Below, one piece after another: positions 1 through 10,385 of a stretch of DNA of 64,000 bases; the stretch's first letter is position 1; each line of letters starts with the position of its first letter. Position numbers and translations under genes: made by a program. The DNA comes from Effrenium voratum (lineage: Eukaryota; Sar; Dinophyceae; Suessiales; Symbiodiniaceae), in the NCBI GenBank assembly GCA_963377175.1, contig CAUJNA010003794.1:355667-419666 (forward strand). The letters run 5' to 3'. Under the pieces are notes generated by a model. It ran no database searches and was not told the DNA's origin. It worked only from the letters and a program-made list of their open reading frames with translations.

Positions 1-24
1 CCTGTAAGCACTCGCCCGGCCTCA

Positions 25-96
25 CTGGCAGGGCCATTTCTGCAGAGGCCGCACGCCCTATGCCACGCAGCCGCGTTCGCGCAAGACTTCACCTGA
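25..96 (-). CDS. Possible PPR-like exon at left edge
   Basis: Minus strand frame VKSCANAAAWHRACGLC follows an AG and matches the core of a PPR unit (xxCAxAxxWxxAxxL) in length and spacing. It is the leftmost coding-looking island in the window. One motif in a short stretch is thin support. Confidence 0.3.
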
Positions 97-559
97 CTGC
101 GCATTTCCCAGAGAAGATCTACCAAAGCCTACCCCAGGCCAAACGAGGCACGCACCCCCATGCCTTACGAGAGAGCACACATCTCATGTTTGCCTGAAGG
201 CCGGCAACTTATTCTAACCTTTTGGAGCTTAACCATTCGACAACTCCCACAAGATCTAGGGGCGGCTTGGATCCTCCAAAGGCAAGCAGCGGCCGTGCTG
301 AGCGAGTAGGTGTCCCGGCGAAGCGCCCAAATCTCGAAGCGCGACATCAGGCACAGCACCTCCAAAAATGCCGCGCCCGATAGAACAAACATGCACGACT
401 GTGGCCGACAGCAACGCCGGCACGACTATGCCAAGCATGGGATTTGCCTGGGCTCAAACCGAGCAGGAGGTTTGCAGTGCTGGTTTAGGGTATGTATGTG
501 TCACCCCAAACCTGTTTACTTCCCCTCAACACGAACCACAAAATAAGCCCCCCCCTCAA

Positions 560-655
560 ACAAAAAAACTGCCTGGTGCCACGCGTTCTGCGAGGCCACG
601 TTCAGGCTGCAGGAGTCGAGGCGTACACTGCTGCTGGCGAAAACGGCCAGCGAGC
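560..655 (-). CDS. Possible exon of the leftmost minus-strand gene
   Basis: GC-rich island; the minus strand has an open frame reading ARRSLAVFASSSVRLDSC and SLNVASQNAW. It shares the Leu/Ala/Ser style of the 1.6 and 2.4 kb exons but no motif fixes it. The plus strand is also open here. Confidence 0.2.
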
Positions 656-1096
656 GCCGTGCCAATTGCCATTGGCCAGATTTCACCTTGCAATGCGTGT
701 GGTTTTAAGGGAAAACAAGAGGAAAACCCAATTTTGGTGGTGAGGGTAGTTGTTTGAAGGAAAGTCTATGGAAACCTCAAGGGGCCATTATGACGACACA
801 TACTACGTACCCACGCAGCCTTGCGCAATGGTTGACTCCCCTTTTTCAAGAACCCTCCAACATACCGCTTGAGCATCTCTTTTTTCGAGGTCCTAGGGGG
901 TTGGTTTAAATGAAAGCCAACGCAAAACCACAGTTTGTGGGGTGCCCTAAACAAAGACACACCCAATCTCCACAAAGGATTTTTACTGAGCACGTTTGGG
1001 CCTTGGGCCTACTCCTCGGTGATCTGTCGCCGGTTGCAGCCACAGGAGCGCAGAAGGACATCGCATGTTTAAAGGCGTGCCTTTGCCTCATCCTTT

Positions 1097-1195
1097 TCTG
1101 GGCTGCCCTCAGATCCCTCGCTATAAAGTAACTTGTAGTGGGTTAAATGGAAACTGCCACTAAACACTATAAAAGGCTAAGGGGATGGCTGGGAG
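1097..1195. repeat. Copy of the CCTCAGATCCC variant
   Basis: CTGCCCTCAGATCCCTCGCT, AACTTGTAGTGGGTTAAATG, GAAACTGCCACTAAACACTA, then AAAAGGCTAAGGGG and GGCTGGGAGCCACC. The same tail (GGATGGCTGGGA, CCACC) ends the copy at 50086-50175. Confidence 0.65.
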
Positions 1196-1590
1196 CCACC
1201 AAGTTTTGCTGTGGCCAGTGGTTTAACAGTACGGTTGATTGGATGCCGTTTGCTTCTGTCCTGTTCATTCGTCGCCGATTGAACTGCAACCCTAGCCTTG
1301 GTTGAAGTGTCTAGGTACCCCAAGCTGTCATCTTCTGCAAACCGGATTTTTGCTGTTTGCCACCCCATTCGAGGTCCCGTGCTGCCACGCAAGGCTTATC
1401 TTCGCAAACATTTGCCTTGTTGCTTTCCCTTGGAAGCACGACTCTTGACAGCTGTCCGACTGTTGAGGGCTAAGCAAAAGAAAAACATTTCCAGACATGA
1501 AGAGCCGGGACCCGTTTTGTTCCCAACCACAATTTATAATGGTCCAAGGAACAGGCGATTGTGGGTTGAAACACGCCCCCATGAAGAACC

Positions 1591-1713
1591 CACAGCATCC
1601 CGCGGCCGCCGCAGCCGCGGCCTGCGCAGACAGCACCGCATTGAGCCGCTCGGCGGCGCTCACGCGGAAGGAGGCCAGGCGACGAATCAGGTCCGAAGCC
1701 ATGGCTCCATGCG
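1591..1713 (-). CDS. Helical-repeat exon, Ala-rich
   Basis: Minus strand reads MASDLIRRLASFRVSAAERL, then NAVLSAQ and an alanine run. LIRRLASFR is followed by a GTGAGC that could be a donor; if so the exon ends there. The motif (LIRRLAxFRxxxxxxLNAVL) is like the RAP-associated repeats LVxALAxLRxxxxxLLxAL. Same strand and same style as the exon at 2.4 kb. The alanine run is low complexity and says little. Confidence 0.35.
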
Positions 1714-2217
1714 CTGAAGCGAACGGGTTTGCGTCAAAGGGAATCCCTGCTTTGACACAACGATTCCCTGTTTTACGGGTTTGTTTTGGTTTCCCTGTAA
1801 AACTATCCGCCAAAAGGTGCACCAAAAAAAAGAGGCACAACCAGCTCTAAGCTGGGCTGTGCAAGGCGCGGCTGCAAACATGATCGTAGAATGCCGTAAG
1901 AGTTGTACGGGTCTTACGGGTCAGCCGGAAACAAAAAACGAAATGAGTTTGCCTGAGTGGATAGGATTGATGGAAGTATGTTCAAAATGAGTGACCCTCT
2001 GTAGCGGAGTGCAAGCCATAATGAATGCAAATGTTAGCCGTTGCATGCCGGAACCACACATGAAACACTAGACCACCATTTATGAAAAGCTCTCTGCCAA
2101 GGCGACCAAAGTACCCTCACACTCTGCACCAAACTCTACTTGCTCCATTTAGGCAAAATATGGGAATCGAAGCAAACAGCAAGAATTGCACAAATGCATG
2201 CTTCAAACACACACCCA

Positions 2218-2382
2218 AATATATATATATATATATGTATGTATATATATTTATGTATATATGAATGTGTATATATATACATATACATATACGTGTATAT
2301 ATATATACACACATACACACATATATACACATACATGTATATACATGTGTGAACAAGTACATGTATATATATATATATGCAT
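2218..2382. repeat. (TA)n / TATAC microsatellite
   Basis: Alternating TA, TG and CA dinucleotides over about 165 bases with internal ACATATACACATA variants. It lies between the helical-repeat exon at 2.4 kb and a TATGGTTGAAACC-type element. Open frames through it are artefacts of the repeat. Confidence 0.9.
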
Positions 2383-2391
2383 AAACGCGCC

Positions 2392-2527
2392 ATCTTTGCT
2401 CCAGCCGCTTCTGGCCAGCGCTTCTGCGCCCAGCGCCCCCAGCTCCGCCAGCTTCCGCGGCAGCGGCAGCGGCTGTCGCGCCAGGTTGGCGGCCAAAGCG
2501 CAGCTGGCGATGTCCAGCTGCGCCATG
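2392..2527 (-). CDS. Helical-repeat exon (PPR or RAP-type), gene not assigned
   Basis: After an acceptor CCCCCAG the minus strand reads [20 protein letters not shown], then [20 protein letters not shown] and WSK. The regular Leu/Ala spacing (Lxx[19 protein letters not shown]) resembles the helical repeats that accompany RAP or PPR domains in dinoflagellate organelle proteins. It points the same way as the PPR gene on the far side of the CATG-rich block and could be a downstream exon of it, which would put that block in an intron. It is flanked on the left by an AT microsatellite. Confidence 0.4.
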
Positions 2528-2639
2528 TCCTGGGGGCTGGGGGCTGGAGGGGGGGAAGGGGCCGAATAAACCTTAATACTATGAATAGGGCCTTACTGAG
2601 GCTATTCAGGGCTTAATGAAGGTTTTTTTGGGCTCCCCC

Positions 2640-2880
2640 CGCCCCCATGAACGTTGACTTTTCGTGGGGTCACTGGGTTTCCCCGAATCAAAAGTCGATC
2701 AATTTACCGGTGGTTTGGAATTAAAACTGACTGTGGATATCAAATTCGCAGCACGAAATGCAACCATGGTTGAAACCATAACGTTTGCTAGTATTTACAG
2801 GGGGGTCACAATTCCAGGGTTTCAAATGTGGTGCGAGCCCCGAATCCAAAGTTGATCAATATAATGGTGTCCATTGGAAC
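2640..2880 (+). repeat. Dispersed element, GGTTGAAACCAnAACG family
   Basis: Contains CCATGGTTGAAACCATAACG followed by GTATTTACAGG and CCAGGGTTTC. The same words in the same order recur at 62570-62680 and, on the other strand, at 56817-56966 and inside 40625-40757. Two CGAATC(C)AAAGT(C/T)GATCAAT words at 2685 and 2850 flank this copy. Confidence 0.6.
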
Positions 2881-3370
2881 GATCGCCACTTTTTGAGGTT
2901 CCAAACAGGGAAATGGAAGAAACCCTGCTCTACTTGGTGAATCTGCAACCCTCCGGCTAACTAGAAGTTAAATATCCCTGACACTCCAACCCTGTTCTCT
3001 GTGCATAGTTGCCGAATCGAGCAGTTTTTTGAGGGTATATGTTAAACCTGTTCAGAGAGCATGGTTTGTCGAACCTGGGTTTGTCGGACAGGGGCATGGA
3101 GACACTGCATGTGGCATGGGCTCGATTTGTCATCATGAGCATGGTTGACAGCATGGAATTGCATGGCATGATACCTCATGAGAACTGAAAATGCATGAGC
3201 AATGCCATGATGCAACAAATCAACTGCCAAGCATGATCAACATGTGTGGAAGCATCATGGATTCAAACATGTTGCATGACCCAGCATTGCCATGGTGAGC
3301 TGGGATGCTCTTTGCCAGGCTGAACTGCCTGGGCCTCATGCATGTGCATGTGCACCCATGCTGAAAGAAA

Positions 3371-6106
3371 CATGCCAACCGCTGCTCAGGCAAGAGGATT
3401 CATGAACAAATTGCACAAGAAGCTGGCCAAGGATCCGAGCGTGCCCTTTGCATGTCATGTCATGTATGTTGTGCTTCCCACTCATGGTCTCTCATGTCCC
3501 CTGGCGCCATCGCAGCTTTTGTTTCCACAAGCGTTGCAGCTCTTTGCTGTGACCTGGGGCGATGGATCATGAGAAGGCACATGCCCAGGGTGTTCCAAGG
3601 CATGTTTCAAGGCTTGTTGTTGGGCTGATTGTCAGGCTGATGAAATGAGGTGGCTCCTGAAGGCTGGGTTTCTAAATAGTTGATGTTATTCCTTAGTGGT
3701 GATGATGGTCTATCCTGCTGCCAGGATGTGGTCAGCTCTTTCCTGTTGGAGAAGGACCGCATCCAGCAGATCAGGCAGAAGGCGTGGCGCAGTTGGGTTG
3801 ACCCCTGCATAACATGTAATTGCTATTGTGTGCCAGAAGCTGGAATGGCATTCCATGGTGGGTGATGGCCAGAACACGGAGTCGGTTGCTTGCTTAGTGT
3901 GTGTGTGTTGTGCATATGTGGCATAGGTTAGGCTTGCATGCTGTTGGTGTGACTTAGGTTGAGGCCAATTTTGAGTTTCTCGCCCTGTTTTTCGCCACGT
4001 TCGCCCCTCTGGGGATTCCGAAATTGAACATCTTCAAGGAGCAACAGCTTGTTTGACATGTGAACTTTCTCAGTTTGTTGTTTGCAAGGAGGTGGTCAAC
4101 GAGGTGAACTCCACCTACATGCTGGTGACAGGGTCTGACATAAAGAAGAAGCACTTGAAGGACCTCATGTTGGCCTGGCAACACATGATGATGTTTGATG
4201 CCCCCTGCAACTTGCGACTTGCAGGATTGGGTCCGCTTGACAGCTGGCCAGCTTCGGATGCTGTGCATGCACATGGTGAGCTTGTACAAAACAGCTCCAA
4301 CAAAATCCAGGCCTGCCACACATGTGTATGTGTGCAACTCATCATTTGGTTGAACTGGTCAGGAAGGACGCTGTGCAAGCTGTGAAGGACATCATTGCCA
4401 TGTCGTTGGAGGAAGCTGGTCAGGGCCTCATTCACAAGTCACACATGCAACTCATGTTCATGTTGCCCTCTAGGTGAGAAGGACATTTTGCTGGAGCGGC
4501 TGGTCAAGTCAGCCCAGCAGAATCTAAACTGGTCAAAGGTGCTAGGTTGGCAATGTTTGTGTCTCATGGACAGCCCAACTGCAAGCCCTACTGCCAGCCC
4601 GGCTGCAAGCCCAACCGCAAGCCCAGTTCGGCTCCAAGTATCCATGCATGTGGCACAACTTGTTGGTGCGACACAACTTGTTGGTGCGACACAACTGCAT
4701 GGTCAACAAACCTTTGAACTCACTTTGCAGCCTTGCAGGAAGGTCAGCCTTTGTTGTTTCTCACCTTGTGCTGAGGTACTGGCTGCTGCTGATCCTCCTG
4801 ATCATGATGTGCCAGATGCCATGGCCTTGGTGTGTTGAAACAGTTTGCGCTTGCCATCAAGCATGCAACCTGCGCAAAATGCTTTCAACCTCCTTGCAAG
4901 TTTGTCATGCTGAGTCAAAAGAACATGCTGACTGCACTCAATCGGTTTTGACTGCATGGCACCATGACTTGCTTTGACAACATGTGAGTGCATGTGTGCA
5001 TGTACAGTTTGCAGCTTGGCCAACATGCATGTGCTGAGGTCACGACTGCAGAGCCAAGTGGCGAAGCAGTTCAAGCAGGCACCGCCGGCAGGCAATCAAG
5101 GACTGATTGCATATGTCAAAATTAATGCAAACACCTCTTAAAGTGTTTCAGTCATTTTATCAGACAGGACAGGAAGCCCATTGTTCCAAGCCCTTTGGCC
5201 CTCAATGATGAGCTGCAAGCTCAGCTAGATGATATGGTGGATAAGATGGCTGCAGATGAAGTTGATGAAGATGCGCTTGAAGCGCAAAAGAAGGCTGATC
5301 AATCTGCATGTGTTGCTGTGACATGCACATGTTGTTAGACCACATGGTTGACATGTCATGCATGTAGGTGAAAGCAGCAGCAAAGCAAGCCGCGAAGCGA
5401 GCACATGCTGACTTTGAAGGTGTGGATGAGGATTGCCCGCAGAAGAAAAAACCACGTGCCAAAGCAAAAGCAAAAGCAACTGCACATGCAGAGGCTACAC
5501 AGCTGCAAGCAGCAATGCCGAAAGTGGCAAAGCCGAAAGCAACAAAGCCGAAAGCAGCACCCAAATCAAAAAGCAAGCTGAAGGGTAAACAAGATGATGG
5601 GGAGGAGCAAGCAGCTGATCCCAGCAGTGGCTCCCAAGCACGTGCTGCAAGGCCTAGGGCAGAACATGGGATGAGGCGCTGGGTTAAACCTACAATGTAC
5701 CCACAAAGGTACTCATGGGGGCATGTGTGTGCATGCATGAAGACATGTGGCATGTAGCACTCAGATAGTCAACAACAATGTCCAAGCATGTGAGTACTGA
5801 GTTTTGTGCACAGGTGAAACCTGAGCTGGAGGAAGCTGGCATTCCGCTCCCACCTTCAGAGGTGCCGATCCACTTGAGGACCTCGTACACCATCTACCCT
5901 GAGTCAGGGTCCAGCATAGGCGTGCTTTTCAAGGTGGATCAGCTTTATGTGAACAGGGTGATGAATTTGCCCCTTGCAGCATCCCGCGCCAGCCCTGGTG
6001 TAAACTCAAAGGGTGGTGTGACAATTAGCATCCGCAAATGTGGTGGCTGGAAAGATTCATACAGCCTAGCAGTTGCATTGGCTAACCCACCAACGGGGGC
6101 TGAGTG
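3371..6106 (+). CDS. Cassette module A: Lys/Ala-rich protein, at least 9 exons
   Basis: Unrecognised. Candidate exons: from ATG 3371 (AAQARGFMNKLHKKLAKDPS); 3725-3798 (DVVSSFLLEKDRIQQIRQKA); 3957-4050 (FEFLALFFATFAPLG); 4074-4210 (TYMLVTGSDIKKKHLKDLML); 4363-4423 (KDAVQAVKDIIAMSLEEA); 4474-4538 (GEKDILLERLVKSAQQ); 4574-4637 (four SPTA units); 4735-4895; 5052-5099; 5165-5309 (LQAQLDDMVDKMAADEVDED); 5368-5682 (basic, repeated AKPKATKPKA-type units); 5814-6106, ending TGA, with the best-conserved-looking segment (IHLRTSYTIYPESGSSIG, then GGVTISIRKCGGWKDS). The 5683-5813 intron (GTTAAA to GTGCACAG) joins the last two in frame. Lys/Ala repeats suggest nucleic-acid binding. Around 4835-4845 the frame needs two bases removed to stay open. 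Confidence 0.5.
4574..4637 (+). repeat. 12-bp coding tandem repeat (SPTA)4
   Basis: Four imperfect 12-base units, each of the form CCCnnCnGCnAG, translate as SPTA/SPAA units inside module A. Flanked by AG on the left and a CAAG just before a CATG-rich stretch on the right, so the repeat appears to be an exon of its own. Confidence 0.6.
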
Positions 6107-6306
6107 ATTGTGACACTCGTGGATGGTTGGCTGGGAGGAGAAAGTCCATGTGTGCTGCAACTCAAGCCATGTCCATCATGTGCACTGGAAGTTTGCAAGC
6201 AGTTTGCATGTGGTTGTGAGCATGATCAATTGTCCTCATGTCCAGCAATTTTTGGCTTGATTCATTTTAGCCAGTTGTTTTGCTGGGTGGCTGCTAGCTG
6301 TCCATC

Positions 6307-8215
6307 ATGAAGAAAGGTGCTGGCCTGTGGCTCTCTGCCAATGCGGTCACATCATTGCTGTTGTTGGGGCTGCCTCCGGTAATGAGCCTTGTCACAATGT
6401 GAGGCTACAGGTCGAGTGTCACACATGTCACATGCTACTGGGACACATATGGTGATTGGAACACTTGCTGTAGGATCCATGCAGCTGACTTCATCAGCCA
6501 AATGGGTGATGACATGACCAAGCAGGGGCATCGTGATGCAGCCGAGTGGCAGCGTGTCCGGGCCTTATGACTTACCAAGCAACAAGGTGCACATGTGGTT
6601 AAACATGAAGATGGCCACACACAAATCAGAACAATGCGAAACATGTGAAAAGGGGTGTGTGGACACGGGATTCCGGGATGTGTTCTTGTGTGCTGAGTCT
6701 CTCGACCTATTTGAGCTCTTTAGTGGACATGCTGCTATCGTGAAGGCATTTCGCCAGGGGCTTGGAAAATCAGCTGTTTCAGTCACACCTACTTGCTACT
6801 TGGACTGAACACTTCCCTGCTGACACCCTGCCTTTGAGGTCGTCGCAAATGCCACGCGCTGCGGCCTTGGTTGTGTGAGCTCTGGAGCGCACAGCATGAA
6901 TTGCAAGTGGCTATATGGAACATGGTGTGAGTGGGCACCATGTTGCATTTAGCCAGAGGGGTGTGTTACATGTTTTGAGCTTTAGTCATGAGTGCCATTC
7001 TCTGGAGGCAACATTTTGATCGGGCGGACTGCCCGGAGTCCAAAGACTTCCTGACAGTTCAGGGATTTCTTGGGGCGCTCCGACAAACTCTGAGACTCAA
7101 GCCTGATGCGTTGATGTGGTGTGGAATACCTTGTGGAGGGAACCCTAGCTGGCACTTAGTACATGTACTTGGTCATGTGTGCATGGCAACTCATGAACAT
7201 GTTGTGTTGAGTTTTGCCATGCCCAGGTATATCTTCCTCTCCCTGGGCTGCACAAAAAGAACGAAGCAGGCGTTATATGGTGACATGTCCTCCTTGTTCA
7301 CGCAGCTTAGCAATCGGCTTGCAGCCAGAGCTGCAATGCTGCTCTTGATTTGCTGGATCCGTGATGCCACATTTGTCGTGCTTTGATTGCAAGTACTTGT
7401 AGCATTAATGTGTGTGTGTGGTCTGAACAGATGTTGTGTGTCTTGTTGTAGCTGCTTGCAAGGTGGAGCAGCCAGGAAGCTCCCGTCTTGGCTGGCTACC
7501 GGAGTTTGAATTTCTGTGCTCGACCGCGGCCAAGTTCCACAAAAGGTTGTCAAGCCCTCAGCTTACCAGTTGTTGTGCTGTATGGTCATGGTGTGGATCA
7601 GCTGCCAATTGGTCAAGCCAAAGCCATGCTGCTGAGTTGGCTTGGGTACTACAAGCACTTCTGCCCGAAGAGGATGCAGGTGTGGGCATCCATGTCGGAG
7701 CCACAGTTGACCCTGTCTCCATGCCACATGCATGTGCATTAAGTCCATTCAAACATGCCCATGCAAGCATGTACTCAGACCATGGATTGATGGCCTCTAC
7801 AACTGCAAGCTCCCACATGCCCTGACTGATGAGATGAAGAATGACCCCCGCAACAGCAAGGTTGTCAAAAAGACCATTCTGAAGAGTGGGAAAGTGTCAG
7901 TGCATGCCCCTCAGCATGTGGCAAATGCATTGCAGTGGTGATTTCTGATCATGCACCTTTAAACTTATAACACACACATGATGCTTGCCAAGGTCAGGGG
8001 GCAAATGCCTTCGTGAAAGTGGTGCCTATCCACCACTCTTTGGTGCGACCATTGCTGGCTTATATCTTGAATGGCGGAGTGTAACTTGCAATAACTTGCG
8101 AGAGCTTGACATGATTGCCTCTTGGGATGTACATGGGTTCATGATGCGCCCAGGCACCTGCTGCAGCTCGCTTGGCATGTCGGCGGCCATCTCTCAACAA
8201 GATCCTGGCTAATGC
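6307..8215 (+). CDS. Cassette module B: cytosine-C5 methyltransferase-like protein
   Basis: Candidate exons: 6307-6378 (MKKGAGLWLSANAVTS), 6474-6560 (ADFISQMGDDMTKQGHRD), 6690-6780 (LDLFELFSGHAAIVKAFRQG), 7010-7140 (FLGALRQTLRLKPDALMW, then CGIPCGG), 7227-7384 (YIFLSLGCTKRTKQALYGD), 7463-7545 (VEQPGSSRLGWLPEFEF), 7615-7710 (LLSWLGYYKHFCPKRMQ), 7781-7899 (DGLYNCKLPHALTDEMK), 7993-8080 (CLRESGAYPPLFGATIAG), 8140-8215. DLFELFSG resembles motif I (DLFxGxGG, S-adenosylmethionine site) and PDALMWCGIPCGG resembles motif IV, whose Pro-Cys holds the catalytic cysteine; VEQPGSS follows at the distance of motif VI (ENV). It lacks the second glycine run of motif I. I infer a diverged SAM-dependent methyltransferase fold; DNA methylation activity is not shown. 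The 7546 and 8081 donors are GT. Confidence 0.5.
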
Positions 8216-8502
8216 AACTTGTCAGCAATAACAGTGCTCACAAACGCATGGAGTGGCAAGCCTTGTGGCCTCATCATGCACATGTGAACCATGCATGTTT
8301 GCCAAATGGTCTTGCAACTGGTCATGTCATGTGTGAGCCTGGAAATCAAGTGTGAAATGCTGCAGAGTTTGCAAGCCAAGCTGAGCATCCATGCATATGT
8401 GTGAGTGCGTTGACATGCATGAGCAACTTGCAATTCTCGGCAACCAGCTTGCATGTGCCCTGCACTTGTACTTGGGGCCCTCTTGTGGGACATTTGGACA
8501 AC

Positions 8503-9079
8503 ATGGCAGAAAGCCAGCAAATCAATGGCACATGGGTGTGGGCCTTCGTCCCGCTGTCGGAGATGCAGGAAGATCCATCGTCCTCGGCTCGTGGACGTGA
8601 GGATGGCTACATGCAGGGGTACTCCAAAGGCCTGCGAAAAGGGAGCTACCGAAGGGGGCTCTCAGATGGCATGGAGCGTGGCCTGAGGATCGTGCCGCCG
8701 CCGCCGCCGGTCACAGGGGAGGAGGATGCTGGAAGTACATGCTCTCGACCTGAACAGAAAGGCAGCCGTATGGGCAAGGGTCGTGGCAAGCCAAAGTCGA
8801 AGGGGGGCAAGAACAAGGGCAAGTTCAAGGGGCATCATGGAAAAGGAAAGCGCCCACAGCCCAAGGAGATGCCGAGAAAGAAGCAACGCAGGGCCCCACA
8901 AGATGGAGACATTCTCATTGTGGAGGAGCCGGAGGGGGAGGAAGACATTGAGCAGTTTGAGGGTGAGGACTGGAGAGTTTTGGGTTCGAGATCATGATGC
9001 TGAAGAAGAAGCTGACCGCTACAATGATGAGGGAGAGGCGGCAGATGATGCTGAGTGGAGTCGTTTGCTTCTTCGCTGA
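8503..9079 (+). CDS. Cassette module C: Gly/Lys-rich basic protein with acidic tail
   Basis: Open from ATG 8503 (MAESQQINGTWVWAFVPLSE) or from an acceptor after ATGCAG at 8567. It has a G-Y/R repeat region (DGYMQGYSKGLRKGSYRRG), a proline run (8695-8710), then GKGRGKPKSKGGKNKGKFKG and an acidic stretch. The frame closes at 8997, but the other frame continues as a convincing acidic tail (DHDAEEEADRYNDEG, ending EWSRLLLR) to a stop at 9079. Either a small frameshift or an unrecognised splice near 8955-8975 links them. It may be the C-terminal part of module B rather than a separate gene. Confidence 0.45.
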
Positions 9080-9466
9080 GTAGCCATCGCAAGGCACTGC
9101 CCACATGTGACCCATGAATCCTTGCTTTCACCATGCAACCAAGCTGAATAGACTGGCACCAGTTTGCAGTACATCTTACCATGCACTTGGGCAGTGCTGC
9201 ATTGGTGGCAACTCGGCTCATCATGAATGCAACGTGGAGTTTGGGGCATTGATCAGCCAATAAGGATGCCTAAACTCAAACATGTTCGAAGTATTGAGTG
9301 ACATTTGAGATCAATGCTCCTTTGGCTTGATGCCAACATGAATGGTCGTGCGTGGTGCTGCATGGCGAACTTAATGGTGCCACATGAAAGCTCTGGGTCA
9401 CTGCGCCCACAATGCAACTGCTGTGCAAAATGCTATGAGTGGTAGCGCTGGTTGCTTTCAGCTTTG

Positions 9467-9617
9467 CATCACAAAGATATCCGAGATAAGTACATCATGG
9501 TGTACCAAGAACATGGGGTGTCCCTCTTTGCTGTCAAGCAACCTGACATACATGCTAGTGCGGTGCACTGCCGTGCTGATCACAAGCAATGGGCAGTGCA
9601 TTTTTAGCACCTTATGA
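9467..9617 (+). CDS. Cassette terminal exon D1
   Basis: The plus strand reads HHKDIRDKYIMVYQEHGVSL, then FAVKQPDIHASAVHCRAD, and stops at TAG 9615-9617. The reading is free of stops and unlike the CATG-rich spacer around it. No family recognised; it may be the last exon of the methyltransferase-like transcript. Confidence 0.35.
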
Positions 9618-9767
9618 TTCTCACCGTGTGTGCGCCTGGAGAAAAAGCTTACCCTGCAGTACCAGTGCTACTGCTGCATGATTCATGTGCTACAGATTGT
9701 TCAAGTTCTTCTGACTGCACTGTTGGCAATGTTGATGTGTGATGTGTGCATGCGTTGTCCATCCCAG

Positions 9768-9884
9768 GCACCTGCTTCGCCTCCGAACTGGGAGAGCCTC
9801 GCTCAGCTGGATGACCTCCGTGAGTTCCTGAGGCGCCAGGCCAGTGACGGCAAATGGAGGCCAAGGGTTGGGCTTGATTTGTGA
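9768..9884 (+). CDS. Cassette terminal exon D2
   Basis: After CATCCCAG the frame reads APASPPNWESLAQLDDLREF, then LRRQASDGKWRPRVGLDL, and stops at TGA 9882-9884. It is helical, charged and exon-like. Its partner exons are not identified. Confidence 0.35.
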   Translation, partial: APASPPNWESLAQLDDLREFLRRQASDGKWRPRVGLDL

Positions 9885-10235
9885 AGCACTCGAGCTTCAT
9901 GTTCAAGGGGCAAACAAAATCAAACAAGTACAAGTCTTTGGATCATCTCACTGCCTTCAATGCTCTTGTGTGAATTCATCAATTACATGTGATGGGTAAT
10001 TAGCTGTCCAGAAGGACAAGGCAACCGAGTGTGGCTTGGCCACACATGCATGTGGCACATGGGGCTGGCATAAAAAAAACGGTGATGTGCACTTGCATGT
10101 TTGCACATGCCATGCAGATTGTGAGATTGTGGATTGCTTGCAAGTGAACATGCATCATGTGGCAAGAGTATTCTCGCAACTGTTGGTATTGCTAGGCCTA
10201 GTTGCCTCCAACTTGCAACATGTGCGGAATTGACT

Positions 10236-10345
10236 GGCGTGAAAGTGCGTGAAACTGCGTGAAATGTTGTCGAAAACATGTTCCTGTTTCAGAGTTTGTC
10301 GAAAAAAACGTGAAACTGCGTGAAAGTGCGTGAAAGTGTGTGAGA
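10236..10345 (+). promoter_or_regulatory. Tandem GTGAAAnTGC decamer array upstream of module E
   Basis: Decamers of the form GTGAAA(G/C)TGC occur three times at about 10239-10264 and again three to four times at 10309-10342, flanking a GTCGAAAA...GTTTGTCGAAAA pair. The array sits about 40-150 bases before the ATG at 10386 and contains the same GTTTGTCG motif seen at both ends of the cassette. Position suggests a promoter or protein-binding array; function is inferred. Confidence 0.4.
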
Positions 10346-10385
10346 CCTGCAGCACTGGCTGCCAGGCATCCTTGGGTGGCGAATC

